Positions 35,139 to 48,248 of a DNA stretch of 64,000 bases are shown piece after piece. The stretch is from Anaeramoeba flamelloides. Its lineage: Eukaryota > Metamonada > Anaeramoebidae. Numbering within the stretch: position 1 is the stretch's first letter; each line of letters opens with the position of its first letter. The DNA lies in NCBI GenBank assembly GCA_027625915.1, contig JANTQA010000015.1, positions 5,175,001 through 5,239,000 on the forward strand. The letters run 5' to 3'. The position numbers and the translations under genes are program-made. The notes under the pieces are model-generated. The model searched no databases, was not told the DNA's origin, and saw only the letters and a list, made by a program, of their open reading frames with translations.

Positions 35139-37967
35139 GATTTATTCATTTTTTATTCTTAATAATTTAGAATAATTTTTTTTATTTATTATTTTAATTT
35201 TAGAAATCGTTTTTATAAGATTTTCTACTTTATTTTTTTTTTGACTTTTTTTTTATTTTAAACTAATTTTTCATTTTAATTTAATTTTTCATTATTTTTA
35301 ATTCTTTTTTCATTTTTATTTTTCATTTAGCGTCATTTTAAAAAAGTGATAACCAAAAAATTTTTGAATATAGCCTTGAAAAATATGTATATTGAAGTTT
35401 GCTGACTATTTGAAAGATTCATTTGAAAACTTTTTGGTTTCACTTTTTTAGAATAACTATATTAAACAAACATATTTGAAAAGATATTAATTAATATCAT
35501 TTATTGATCAATTCTTTCTTTCATTTTTAATATTTTTTTATTTGAAGTTTTTGGATAATTTAATAATGGTTCAATATGACTGAAATTTTTTTTAATTTTA
35601 TTTTTTTTTGTGATTTTTTTTTCTTCTTTTAATAAACATCTAAACTATAATCCATAGGAAATGCTAAAAAACTTCTTTATATAAAATTAGCTGATTATTT
35701 TTTAGGACTTTATTTGAAATAGTATTATCATTTAGTATTTCTTGCCTTTTAGTTAGTGTTAATTCATTTTTTTTTAGTAAATGTCTATTTTCACAAAAAA
35801 AAAAAAAATTACCAAAATTTTTTTTATTAGTTAATTTGAGTAATTTCTACTAAATCAAACTAGATTTTTATTTTGATAAAACAATACTTAAATTTTAAAT
35901 TGTTTTTTCAAGTAGAAAAAAAAAATTTGTAATTGTTAAATCTGATTTATCAAATAATCACTAAAATACCTGAAAATCGGAAATACTTGGAAATTTTTTA
36001 AACACAAAAAAAAAAAACACTTTTTGAGGAACTTTAAAAAACATTGGTGTTAATATACTTTGTTTAGTGGTAAACTTGGTATTATGTTAATGACTATTTT
36101 TTTTGAAATAATTTAAAATTAGGATTATGTGGAATTGTATTCAACCCATTTTGTGTAAAAAGAAGTGGGATCTTCGAAGTTAGTAATTTTTTTAATGGAA
36201 TAAATAAATGAGAAAAAATGACTTTGTAAATACAATTTCTTATTTTTAATCCTTGCTAAAAAATTTAGAAGAAATAACTTTTTAATCTTAAATAAATATC
36301 AAAAATAGCAAAGTATTATCGTATCAAAGTATATATATATATATATATATAGACTGCAGCTAAACACACAAAAAACTTATTTGGCTCTAAGTTTTATAAA
36401 AGATTTTGGTTTAATATAGCCCAGGACACACAGTATTACACATGCCTAACATGCGCTTGTATGTATATTCGTCTACCTTAACAAATACTAACTTGTCTGA
36501 ATCCACTCAAAAATTACTAAAAATTCTTTCGATGGTTTAAGTAAGAAAATTCAAAAACAAATATTTTGTAACAATATAAATTATTTATTTTATTATAAAC
36601 ATTAATCAGTAAACAATCTGTGATTTTTAGAAGTTCTGAATGAAGTGATAATAAAGTTATTAGACTTTTTTGTATATTTTCTTTTCAAGCCTTTTAGGAA
36701 TATTCCAAAGATATGTTAAATATAATTGTTATAAACATAATAATTATTATTCTTACAGCTTTAAAAAACATTCTGTGAAATCTTTGATAAACAGAAATTT
36801 ATTTTTACTATCCTAAACTTTCTTTTTTTGTAACGGATTTTATTGTTATATGGTAGTCTAATACTGACATGAAATTTTTTAATATACCAAAAATTATTCA
36901 AAGAGAAAAAATTAAAATTTGAATTTTTCAATGATGACCTTATGGTTAATCAACAATTTCCAAAGATCAATAAATTAGAAAATTTTTCAAATTATTTGTG
37001 GATCCTTAATTTCTAAATGACTTATATTCAAAAGAGAAGATTATTTCAAAGTGATTATTAAATTAGATCTTCAATCTATGGAATCTGTGTTTTGGGTTTT
37101 TGAATTTATTTCTTGAATATTCGGATTTTTTTATCAGTCTTTCAAAGAAGAAATTTATAAAATAAAACCTCTTTTTAACTTTAAAATTATGTTATAGTAA
37201 ATAATCTAAGATTTTTTTTTTTTTTAACAGAGACAAAAAAGTCACTTTCTCTGTCTTTCAACTTTCCCTCTGTTAGAAACCACTATATTATTTGTGTGGA
37301 AGAAAAAATTACAATCAAAATATTTTTTTTGTTTATAATAAAAATTCACAGTAGTGTTGGAATCACTGTAATTTATATATGTCCCCGAGCCGAGCTGAAC
37401 TATATATTAACTAGTTAGTATTGACAAATTTATACTTCTTTAAAAAAAAATAATAATAACGATAAAAAAATTAATTTCACAATTATTCATAGGAAGAAAA
37501 TACCTAAATTATTATTTGAGGAGAAAAAATAAAAAAAAAAAAATTGAATTCAAAAAATAAAAGACAAAAAAAGGAAAAACTTTAAATTCAAAAAGGGTTT
37601 ATAAGAAACTAATTATAAAAAGAATAATAAAAATCTCAAAAAAAAAACAATGATTTTAAGAAAAAAAGAATTTTTATCGAAAAACTCCTAATGCATTTCA
37701 AAAAGTATATGATTTCCAATTTGAAAGAAAACTTAATATTATTATTCTTCTAACAGTTTTAATTTTGCTCAAAAGTTTTGAATTTAGTTTATTTTATTAG
37801 GGGGCTAATATTGGAAATAGCAAAAAAAAAAGGTAATTAACAAACAAGAAAATAATAATTAAGACAAATAAAAAAAAATGGTAATTAATGATTGGTAGTA
37901 AAATTTATTTTAATTTATAGTTATTGGTATATTTTACTCAATAATTAATATTTTGTAACGATGATAA
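35139..37967. other. Sorting nexin to RING/TRAF gene spacer (convergent genes)
   Basis: This lies between the 3' ends of a + and a - gene. It holds T2 (35960-36708) with an internal (TA)n run and sequence near 37500-37640 similar to 23450-23590 (AAAAAGGGTTTATA). No gene was recognised. Confidence 0.55.
35960..36708. mobile_element. T2: TIR element, about 750 bp
   Basis: It matches T1 (25301-26032) through the left end (AAAATACCTGAAAATCGGAA), the interior (TGTATTCAACCCATTTTGTG) and the right end (TAGGAATATTCC). It contains a (TA)n run at about 36332-36352. Confidence 0.65.
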
Positions 37968-40900
37968 TTACTTTTTAGCAATATGGAATCCAATTTTACA
38001 GCCCAATGAATTCATGTTTTCATTTCCGCAACAGGTCCATTTCCCGTCTTCAAATAAATTCCAAGTTCCAGGGTGGTATTGGCAGTTTCTAGAATTATTT
38101 GTTCTTTGTTGAAAAGTTTGATGACAGTTTTTACAATGCAATTCAGGTAAAACACGGGTAACTTCTAAAATTCTATTTCGTTTTAATTTAACAAGATATT
38201 CTGTATCAATGCTTGCAATTAACTGATCATAATTTGTTCGTAATTTTATTAGTTGTTGGTTTTGTTGTTCAATTAACCCTCTTAATTGTCTATTTTTTCC
38301 TATCAATCCCGATAATACATTATAGGGGCATTCATTGTTGATGTGTTTTTCAAGTTCATTTTTCTTTCCTTTAAATGGACATCCAAAATCAAAATATGGA
38401 CAATTTCGAACAATCTCTAAACATTCGTCCTTTAAATGGATTTCAAGGTTTTTTCTTATTAATTCTTTATTACAGTATTGGCAACTTTCAAGTGTGTATA
38501 GGCACTCTGTTAAATGCTCCTATTTAAAGTTAATTGTGAAAAAAAAAAAAAAAGTTAATTTAAGAATTATATTATTTATATTGAATAAAAAGTTTGAATT
38601 AGATAAGTATAGTTTAAGTAAATAGATATAAGCCCAAATTCAAAATTTTTAACACACACCAAAATTCAATTTTTGAAAAAAAAAATCTTATTTAATCAAT
38701 TATAGAAGAAATACTAAATTAGAACCATTCACTGATTGAAATGTTATCAATTATTTATGAATTAAAATACTCTCAAAACAAAAAATAAATAATTTTCAAT
38801 ACTAATAAATTATCGGTGTGTTAAAATTTTTGGGGATGGAAAAACAAAAAAAAAATCCATTGGTAAATTTGTATGAATTCTATTAGGAATATTGATCGAT
38901 CAAATGGTTAAGATACCATCAACTAATTTCATTTGAGTTTTTCTCTTTTGAAAAAATCAACTTTAACCTAATATCAACTGTCCGAAAAAATTATTGATCG
39001 AACCGAAACCAGGTTATGTAATTCAAAAAATGAAATGAAAATAAAAAACTAAAAGAGATGAAAAAATGATTTTCATATATTACAAAAATCAAAATTATTT
39101 CCAATTTGAATGAAATTTTATTATTGTGATTCGTTTAGCTGTGTGGAAAATTTTGGAATTTTAGTTTACATAAAATTAAATAATTTTATCTTTATTTTTT
39201 TGGTTGTTTATTCAATTCTTGTTTTATTACTAAATAATTACAAAAATTAAATCTTGATTCAAATTTGAAAGTTTTCAATGAAAAGTTTCTAAATTAAGCA
39301 AAATAAAGATTCTTTTTTTTATTAATAATATCATTTTTTCATTTTATTAAAAAATAATAAATTCATTTTGTTGATGGTTTTTATTCTTGATATTTTATTA
39401 AAGATTCTTTTTTTTTTTTTTTTTTTTTTTTATAAAATCTATTGAATTTGCTAATAAAAGAAATAACTGGATAAACCCTTAAACAAAAATATGGAAAACA
39501 AATTTCTCTATAATTTCAAAAAATATCTTCTCTTTTGTACGTTTCATATAACATCCCTAAGTTTAATATATAAAAAATCATAATTATGATTCAGAATGAA
39601 AAACAAGAAATTTTCTGTTTTAAAGTAAAAATCAATTAATAAAAATTTGTTATCTTCACTTATTAAATAGTAAGGATTATTTCTGAAAGTCATAATTTAC
39701 AAAATATGAATGGCTCTAAAAATGTAATTTTTTATCAATTTTTGCTACCATTTACAATTAAAAATAAAGTATTTGGATTTTTAAGACAATCTTGTTGAAG
39801 GATCTTGATGAAATTGAAAATAAGAGAACCTAAATTCGATGTAATAGTTATTAAAAAGTTTTAATCCTCATTTGAAATTCTTATTAACTCCAAAAAATAC
39901 TGAAGATTTTGATCATTCTTACTTTATTTCTCAATAAAATTTTTAAAATATTTGATAAAAAAAAAATTAACCACTCTTTTTTTCTTGTCTCACTTTTTTT
40001 TTCACAACAGATATTTTATATTTGACAAATTATTTGTACGGTTTGGATTGTAGCACGTCTACAAACTAAACAAATTTTGTTGTTATTTTACATGGGAGTA
40101 AATTAGTCATTAACCATTTTTGTGAATATATTCTCAGATTCTTGTTTTTGTTTATTAAAATTTCAATGTTAAGGAATTAGTATCTACCATATAGAATTTT
40201 AAAATTAAACTATGTTGTTATTCCAGGTAAATCATATTAGTGATCCATGAGTTCAAATGTCTTGAAATTTTTGATTAGTAAAATAGTACACAAAGTTGAT
40301 CTTTTCAATTAAAAATTATCCTTGTCTTTGTAAAAAACCTCAAAGAATTTGAGAAAAAAATCTTTATTTCTGAACAAATTTAAAGGTTGAATTATCAATC
40401 TGAAGATTCCAAAGATGAAGAATATCTTTAAAAAATTTGTCTCAAAATGTAGATTAGTTACTAAAAAATTCTATTTTTTTAAAGAATTAAATAATTAATT
40501 CAGAGATTATTTTGATAAATTATTTTCAAATACTGGAAATATATCGAAAATACAACTAACCTTGTTAGAAGTAAACTAACGAAGGCATTTTTTAGGTTTT
40601 TATGATACGGCCAGTTCCTCTTTTAAGGCACAAACTTTCTTCCAAATTTAAGGTATAGTAAAAAAAATCTCAAATTAAGGCGCAAAATCAGGATTTTAGT
40701 AAAATAATTTGTGTAAAAAAAAAATTCCAAAAAATGTGCCTTAATTTGGAATTTTCTAATAGCAAGGAAAAAAATACCGGGCATGAAAATAATCCCTGGC
40801 AAGATTTTTAGTTGCGAATATTAGTAAAATTGTTGTGTAATTGCATTTATTTTCAATCAAATCCTTTTTATAAATAACCAATTTTTTTATGAGCCAAGTA

Positions 40901-43120
40901 ATAAACCTACCTAAAGTTCATTAAAGTAGTGTGTCTCTATAGAATACTCAAGTAATTGTTTGATAGCATAAGTAGATCAACTTTTTTTTGAAAAACAATC
41001 GAGTTTTATAGAGGTTTACTAGAGTTTGGAAAATGATAATTTTTTATTCTTGTTTTTTGATTGATTGAATGGTGTTTTGAACAAGTGTGATTTCATTAAT
41101 CATCATTCTAATAAGTGGGTGAGTTATAATTTAAAAAGTTTGATTCTTAAAAAAAGGATTTGATTTTGTATAAATGAAATTACACAACAATTTTACTAAT
41201 ATTCACAATTAAAAATCTTGTCAGGGATTATTTTCATGACAGTTATTTTTTTCACTACTTTATAAGAAAATTCCAAATTAAGGAACTTTTTTTGGAAAAT
41301 ACTTTTCACACAGTTTATTTTCATCAAATACAATTTTTTTGTGCTTAAATTTGAGAATTTTTACGGTTTCTTAAATTTGGTTGAAAGTTTGTGCCTTAAA
41401 AGTGATATTGACTGTAATAATTATTGAGCAAAACTTGAAATTGGAAAAATAGTTTACTTTTGAAGATCCAAAATAACAATTATAAAATACTGGAATAATG
41501 TTAGTTTGGTGTTTCTATTTTTAGATTTGAAAAGGAAATTTTAAAAAAAAATTCAATTATGAAAATTTTTAATAGTGGATCATTAGTAAAAAATGTAATA
41601 ATTTATTGTTCAATAATATTTATAATAGATTTTTTAGAGTCACAGAAACCATTTTAACCCAAGAGTACAAATATCATTTATTTTCAATTACAACATACTT
41701 TAATTTTAGATGAATTTATGGTGACGCTAATCCCCTAAATGAACATGAAAATTTTAAAATGGAAATCAAGCAAATATAAACAAAACATAAAATCTCTTTC
41801 AAGAAACAGTTGTTTTAAAAAGAAATTAAATCTAAAACTTACTTGTAATTCTTCTGAATTGAAAATTTGTCCACACCCTTTATTAGGACAAACAACCCTT
41901 TTAAAACCACAAACTTCTAAATGTTGTTCCAAATCTTTGGCAAGAATTTTTTCTGTGCACCCTTTGTTTGGGCATGAAACTAAAAAAAACACAATAAAAT
42001 AAAAAAAAAAAAAAACAATAAATTAGCAAGAATAGGAAAGGCAAAAAGTATTTTAAAGTAAGAGGCCGCTCTCCCATAGTTGAGTTTCTCAAAGATCTCA
42101 AAAAATAAAAAATAAAAAAGGGGTCTTCAATATTTACCTGTCCGGAATTGGCATTCGTGGGAATGTTTTTCAAGATCTATACGTTTTACTTCTGCTGTAC
42201 ATCCTTGTAATTTATTAGAACATCTTACAATTAATTCATTAACTAGATTGTAGATGAGTATATGTGTAGGGTTTAAATCACCACGGTTTAAAGATTGTGA
42301 GCATATCGGGCATTTTGGTTGTGTTGAATTCTTGAGATAATCAGTAATACAACTAAACGAAAATAAAAAGGGAAATGGGAGCAGAAAGAAAATGGAAATG
42401 GAAATGGAAATGGAAATGGAAATGGGAAGGATGGGAAGGATGTGTTTGGTTATGGTTTTTCATTTAATTGAAGAATCAGATCTGAAAAAGGAAAAATTCT
42501 TGTGAATTAACAAAAAAAAAATTTTTCGAGTTTGAATAAATTTTACAGAGAACAAAACGTATGAGAACAAGGACAATCGACTGGATCAAAAAATGGCTTT
42601 TGGCATAAGTGACATATTAAAGAATCTGAAATATTGGTGCTAACATAATCAAATGTTGGTACTAAATAGGGTCATCAAGGTGATTTTTATTTTTTAAAAA
42701 TATGATTTTAAAAGGAAAAAATTTTTGAAAAAAAATTTTCTGAATAAACACAAAACAAAACAAAACAAAACAACAAACATGTTGAATTTTTAAGATCATA
42801 TAGTCCTTCGACTTCTTTCTCAAATTCGCTTTCTGTATCATTTTCACTGTCAAAGGTTGTGTTACTATTCCTCTGGAGATCTTTTGTTTTATTTATTTGG
42901 TTACTGCCTTCAGATTGATCGCTGTAGAGTTCGTTTTCAGGATCGTTTTCTCCTCTTTGTTCTAAATAATAAGAAAATTTTCAAAATTGGTTTGTGTTTA
43001 ACAACTGGGTTAGGTAAATAAAAAAAGAAAATTTCTTTTTGTATTTTTTTTTTCTTTATTTTTAAAAGGTTTTACTTCGACGGAAAACACCAAATCTTTT
43101 TTTTTTTTGAGTTGGCTCAT
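37968..43120 (-). CDS. RING - TRAF zinc finger - coiled coil - CHORD-like protein
   Basis: I assemble six exons, read on the minus strand: 43120-43076 (tentative), 42961-42779, 42661-42547, 42352-42138, 41979-41843 and 38519-37968, about 415 residues. The last five exons join in phase. In order: an acidic N-terminus (SEGSNQINKTKD, DTESEFEKEVEG); a RING finger split by an intron (CHLC, CPCSHTFC, then CITDYL, CPIC); TRAF-type zinc fingers (CPNKGCTEKI, CPNKGCGQIFNSEELQEH, CPYFDFGCPFKGKKNELEKH); a coiled coil; and a C-terminal Cys/His module (CKNC, CQYHPGTW, WTCCG, GCKIGFH) resembling CHORD. It is likely an E3-type signalling adaptor, by domain inference. The last intron is 3323 nt and holds U2 and X3/Y2. 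Exon 1 does not fit in phase as sequenced (see findings). Confidence 0.85.
38632..39169 (-). mobile_element. U2: TIR element
   Basis: Reverse-orientation copy of U1, from CCCAAATTCAAAATTTTTAA to GAAAATTTTGGAATTTTAGT. The matching interior includes GGTTAAGATACCATCAACTA. Confidence 0.7.
40608..41414. mobile_element. X3: X MITE split by a Y element
   Basis: Left end CGGCCAGTTCCTCTTTTAAG and right end (complement) CAGTCAATATCACTTTTAAG, flanked by TA. Y2 (40761-41258) sits in the middle. The two X halves next to Y2 form a palindrome, TTTGGAATTTTCT and AGAAAATTCCAAA. Confidence 0.75.
40761..41258 (-). mobile_element. Y2: TIR element nested in X3
   Basis: About 498 bp. Ends AGCAAGGAAAAAAATACCGG and the complement of AGTAGTGAAAAAAATAACTG. 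The interior aligns with Y1 in the opposite sense (for example the segment with TTGATCAACATAAGGCTATC in Y1). Confidence 0.75.
42384..42427. repeat. Hexanucleotide AAATGG tandem repeat
   Basis: Several copies of GGAAAT in a row, then GGAAGGATG units, inside the 194-nt intron between the RING-encoding exons. A typical simple repeat. Confidence 0.85.
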
Positions 43121-43956
43121 TTTTTTTATTGATTTTATTCTGTTAATCCAAAAAAAGAAAAAAAAAATTAGAAAAAAATGATACTTTGGAATTTTTTTTT
43201 AAGGGTATTATCCTTAAAAAAATGAAACTCTTCTTTCTAGTATCCTATTTTATAACAAATTGTCAAAAATGACTTGAAATATTAGGTAATTGGGTTTGTA
43301 GGTCTTTTTTTATTAATATTTTTTTATTTACTTGCTGTTAATATTCTATCTCCTTAAAAAATTGTATTGTGATTTGTTTTATTAATTGGGTATCAATATA
43401 TTGATTTAGTTATTGTATTTTAGGAAATTTAATCAAGAAATAATGGCAAAATAATCATTTTTTCGAACATAATTATATTGGTTATTTCTTGATCAAAGAT
43501 CTTTGTTAGTCTAAACTCTAATTATTTTGTGTAAAAGTGAATTTTGAATAATTTTTTTTTTATTTTTGATAACTGTTATTTTTACTTAAAAAAGCCTCTA
43601 ATTATTTTAAAAATATATTGAGGGGTTGGAAAATGGGTGTTTCATCTTGATTTTTAATAACTGGTTATCAATTTTTTTTTCAAATTTGAATTATAAAGAG
43701 TTGTTTATTTATGTAACTCAGAAGTTTTGGTTGGTGAGATGCCAAAAAAAAATAACGTTGAGAATGTATTGTAATTGGGAAGGTTTCGATTGTTTTTAGT
43801 TGGGAATAACTATGGATACACTATTATTTCAAAATTTAAAAAATGTCTTGCTTATAAAGTTCAAAATAAAAAAACTAAAAAGAAATTGATTTTTTAATTT
43901 TCAAATTTTATTTTTTTTTGTTAAATGTATTAACTTAATTTGAATCATAAAATAAA

Positions 43957-44235
43957 TTGTACTATCTGATTCGAAATTTAAAATTTTCCAATAAATTTTT
44001 CTTTTTGTGGAATATTAGAAGATTTCCTTTCATGAAAAATATATTGGATAATTTTTTCATCACCATTCAAATAAAAACAGTGATGAAAACAGAAGGTTTA
44101 ATTGAAACGGGTTGTGCCTCAATTAAAATGTTCACTTATATAATTAGCAAACAGTTTAGAGAATTAATTTCAATGGGGATGAATTTTCTGTACGTTTTTT
44201 CAAATTTCTTTGTAAATTACTTCAGAAAACTGTAA
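43957..44235 (+). CDS. Hypothetical open frame or lone exon, 92 codons
   Basis: The second half (KTEGLIETGCASIKMFTYII.., then FRELISMGMNFL) is of higher complexity than random AT-rich frames here and could be an exon; an acceptor-like ATATTAG precedes it at about 44020. No family is recognised and no partner exon was found, so it may be chance. Confidence 0.15.
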   Translation: MYYLIRNLKFSNKFFFLWNIRRFPFMKNILDNFFITIQIKTVMKTEGLIETGCASIKMFTYIISKQFRELISMGMNFLYVFSNFFVNYFRKL

Positions 44236-45732
44236 TAAGAATATATTTACCCAATGATCCTGTAAAATATTTTCAAATAATTTTCATTTTCCTCTTCCAA
44301 ATAGTAATTACAAATTTCAACCCGCTTCTTTGAAAAATCTATTTTTACAAAAAGAATAATGAAAATAAAATGAATATTAATTCGATTCATTAGTTAATCG
44401 GGTCAATAAATCTTTTACAGGTGAACGAATAAATCTAACAATAATAAAAATGTAATTAAAATTATATTTGGGAAAATAGATAAGTCACATTTTAATAAAT
44501 TTTTTCATTATAATTTTATGTCAGTGATTATTTTTTTTGGTATAATTTGAAAAAGGAGAAGAAATTGTGTAAAAAATATCAATAAAATAATAATTACATA
44601 TTGATCATTAGTAGGTTTCTCAAACAATGGATCTCAAATTTTCCAATTATTTAAAAATGTGTGTTCTGAAAAGGTGCCTGCTGGTGATGTGGATAATTGG
44701 AATATATACTCTTTTTACAGAATAAATTTGGAGATCATTGAATTTGCAATTTATTATATAATAACACCCAAATATTGAAATTTTCATACAGGGTTGTTTA
44801 TTTCATAATATACTTTTCCCCGTATCCTGTTTGGTATGTTAAAGATTCGATAATAAAAAAATATATATTAAATTTCTAAATTGTGTGGCTTTCTTTAATA
44901 GTTGATTTAAAAAATTACCATTAAATAATTAATTTCAACTATAAACATGGTATTAAAAATATTTTTACTTAAATAGTTGTTTAATAAAAGATCCCAAAAA
45001 GGTGTCTCTAAATAAAAATTGAACTTCTATATTTTCATCAATTTATTTTTAAAAGGGGTATCATATGGGTTGTTTTCCCTAATTAAATTTTTGTTGTTTT
45101 TTTTTTTCAAAAATCCATTATCTAAGAACTATTGGGAGATTAAAAATAAAATTGTGGGTGGGTTTTTTAAGGTTAATTAATTAATTCAATAAATATTTTA
45201 AACATTTTTAAGGAAATAATAATAAAAATATCTGATTTATTTGGGAATCAATTTTCTAATTATTTAAAATATCAAAAAGGTTATAAATTACTGAAAATGA
45301 TTTAAAAACTGCTAAATTATAACTAGTTTACAAATACTTAGTATAATATAACGTCTGTAATCTCTAAAAAACTTTTTGAAAATATTAAAAATATTAATCC
45401 TTTTAGTTTCGTTGTTATTTAGACACCGGGTCAGCTGTTAAAGACCAAAAAAAAAAAAAAAAAAAAATACTAATTATCATGCAAATAATATTAAAAGAAT
45501 AAATTTTTAATATTTGTCATATTTAGAGGAATTTTTAAAAATGACACAAAAATTTATAAATTTTTTGATGGGTATTAAATTTTTTTTAAATTGGAATCGT
45601 ATATTAGAATTATTTTAAGTTTTAATTTAATCAAAAGAAGTTCCGTAAAGAATTTTAAGTTTTTTGTTGGGAATTTAAAATAAGGAATTATATTTTTTGT
45701 GATTATGTATTAGTGTTAAATTTTGTGAATAT

Positions 45733-46283
45733 ATATAAACTCTATTCCAAAATTTTTGAAACGGTTTAAACAGTGAAAAAACATAAGTACTGTACTTTAA
45801 ATTCGATTTGGAAAGAATTTTGATTTTATAAATTATTTTATTTTTTGTCTTTTTTGTTTTGTTTTCATTTCCTTTTTTGCAGTTGCGTGTTCTGATAGAT
45901 TAGATCTGGAATTTTTTTTTCGATGTTTGATAGAAGCTTAGTGATAATTTTGTTAAATTGGAAAAATCAACATACAATTGGTTGATGGTATCTTATCATT
46001 TGATCGATCAACAATTGTTGGTGAAATGTCAACAAATTAACCAATGCATTTTTTGTCCGGCTCGTTTTATTATTTTGGACATGATGGTTTTTGTTTTTAT
46101 TAGTTTTATATTTTTTTTCTGATATTTGGAGGAAAATAATTGCTAATAAAAACATTAATATTGGGTAACTTAAACGTGTTTTTATATTAGGTTTGGAAAA
46201 ATACAATAAATTTGGGTTTTTTCTGACTATTTTTGATTTTGGGTTTGCCCAAATTTTTAGAATGGGGTTTATATATACATATA
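45733..46283 (+). mobile_element. V2: TIR element, about 550 bp
   Basis: Ends TATATAAACTCTATTCCAAA and the complement of TATATAAACCCCATTCTAAA. The interior is shared with V1 and V3. Part of it forms a spurious minus-strand open frame (45967-46314). Confidence 0.75.
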
Positions 46284-47112
46284 TATTCCATATCCTTTGA
46301 AAAAAAATACACATGTTTTATCTCAATTGTGTTTTTTAATTGATCATGAGCCTAGTAAATGGTACAAATTATTTTTGAGTTAGTTTATTGCAAATTAGTT
46401 CCAAAACTTTATTATAAAAAAAAAATAGTTAAAGGCTAGCTTGATTTTCGTTTATCAAAAAATGTTACCCAATTCGCTTTTGAATAAAATAAATGTTAAA
46501 TCATGGGTTCTTTTGTTTTTTGGTTTTAGTTGTTAAATTTTAACAATTTTATTCACATTTTATGAATTTGAAAATTATAAAGTTATCAAAGGCAGTTGCT
46601 AAGTGAATAAAAATAGTAAGAAAAAATCGTAAATTTAAATTATGTTAGAGGGGATTTGGATTATTTAGAAATAACAAAAAAAAGATAAATAATCTTATGA
46701 TTTGTAAGGGATTTATTATTTAAATTTTTACAAGGGTTCAGATTGCTATTTTTGTTAGAATGTGTTAGATTTATCAAGTTGGGATTATGTTCTTACAATA
46801 CAATCAAATAGTATAAAAATATAATTTTATTATATTTTGATATTTTTTCTTCTAATTTGATCTTCTTTATTTTCGTGATGATTTATCTTATGGTGGTAAA
46901 GTATGATTAATCAATTATTTTTTACAATAAAGATTCGGTATAGTATTGATATACATGAAATAATGAAAAAAATTAATTAAATGTTTTATAATCATAATAT
47001 CTGAAATCCCATAAAATTATTTTTTTTTTAGTGAGAGAGATTATTGTTTAAAATCAATGAATATAAAGCTTTTACTTTATGTCCTTTCATTTCAATTTTA
47101 AGCGATTTTTTT

Positions 47113-47147
<35 letters not shown>

Positions 47148-47152
<5 letters not shown>

Positions 47153-47706
47153 CCATTTCACTCAAAGGGGTCCAGCCAAAAATTAAAAAGTCACTTTATT
47201 TTTAAGAATCAACCAAACTTAGATTGTTTAGAAATACTAGAAATAATAAAATTCTTATAAGAGTCCATAATTATAAAAGAAACCCCTGAAAAAACCATAA
47301 ATTTCAAAAAAAAAAAAAATGTTAAAAACTTTTTTGGGCTTCATTCATTGGAACGACTCGTGTAAAATTTCTCAATTTCTTTGGAAAATTAAAATTGTTG
47401 ATAATAAGATTTTTGACTTATAAATGTATGAATTTTAAAAGAACATATAAAGCTTAACTTTTCTTAATGTTTATTTCGTTTTTCAAACATTTTTTTTTTC
47501 AAAGTTAATTTTAAAAAAAAAAAATAAAAAAGAAAAAAAAAAGCAAAAAGCAAAAAACAAAAAAAAACAAAATTTTACAAAATGAGAAAAAATGATTTTG
47601 ATCTAAAAATTGAAAATTTTAGTTTGATAAGAGTAATGAATTAAACTCATAGAATATCTCCCATTTCTTCAATAAAACTGGGCCCCTTTGACTAAAAAAG
47701 AGTTTA
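47148..47706. mobile_element. W3: diverged W-type TIR element flanked by (TA)n
   Basis: Left end AAACCCATTTCACTCAAAGG, right end (complement) TATAAACTCTTTTTTAGTCA. Both sides are long (TA)n runs (47118-47148 and 47704-47730). The interior differs from W1/W2 and partly resembles 31330-31540 (CAATAAATTTCAAAAA, AAAATGTTAAAAA). Confidence 0.6.
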
Positions 47707-47740
47707 TATATATATATATATATATATATTGGTATTAGTA

Positions 47741-48248
47741 ATTAAACCCCAATTCAAAATTTTTAACACACAATTATTCAATTTTTGAAAAAAAAATCCA
47801 TTTAATCAATTATGGAAGAAATACCAAATTAGAAATATCAACTAATAAAATGTTAACAATTATTTATTATTTTTAATACTCGTAAAAGAGAGTATAAATA
47901 ATTACTAATACTAATAAACCAAGAATGTCTTAAAAATGTTTACCGGTTTCCCAACAAAAAAAAAAAAAATACATTGATAAATTTGTAAAAATTCTATTAG
48001 GGTTATTGATCAATAAAACTATAAATACTAATAGCTAATTATATTTTGATTCTTTTCTTTAGAAGAACTAGACTTAAACCTAAGATCGACTTTGTGGTAA
48101 AAATGTGATCAAAAGAAATGGGTTATGTAATTCAAAAAATGAAACAAAATCCAAAAACTGGAAAAATGAAAAAATGATTTTCCTATTTATAGAAAAATGA
48201 AAATTGTTTTGAATTTGAATGAAACTGTATCATAATGATTCTTATGCC
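47741..48248 (-). mobile_element. U3: U element, right end decayed
   Basis: It begins AACCCCAATTCAAAATTTTT like U2 and follows it through TATTAGGGTTATTGATCAAT and GGGTTATGTAATTCAAAAAA. The far inverted end is eroded. It lies 35 bp from W3. Confidence 0.6.

Larger units (their letters stand above)
38520..41842 (-). other. Giant intron of the RING/TRAF gene (3323 nt)
   Basis: The donor GTAAGT follows SEELQ and the acceptor AAATAG precedes EHLTEC. The join restores an exactly spaced TRAF zinc finger. The intron holds U2 (38632-39169) and the composite X3/Y2 (40608-41414); the rest is AT-rich without a recognisable gene. Confidence 0.85.

Noticed and set aside
45967-46314. 115-codon minus frame
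   Set aside because: It lies in V2; the V1 and V3 copies do not keep it open.
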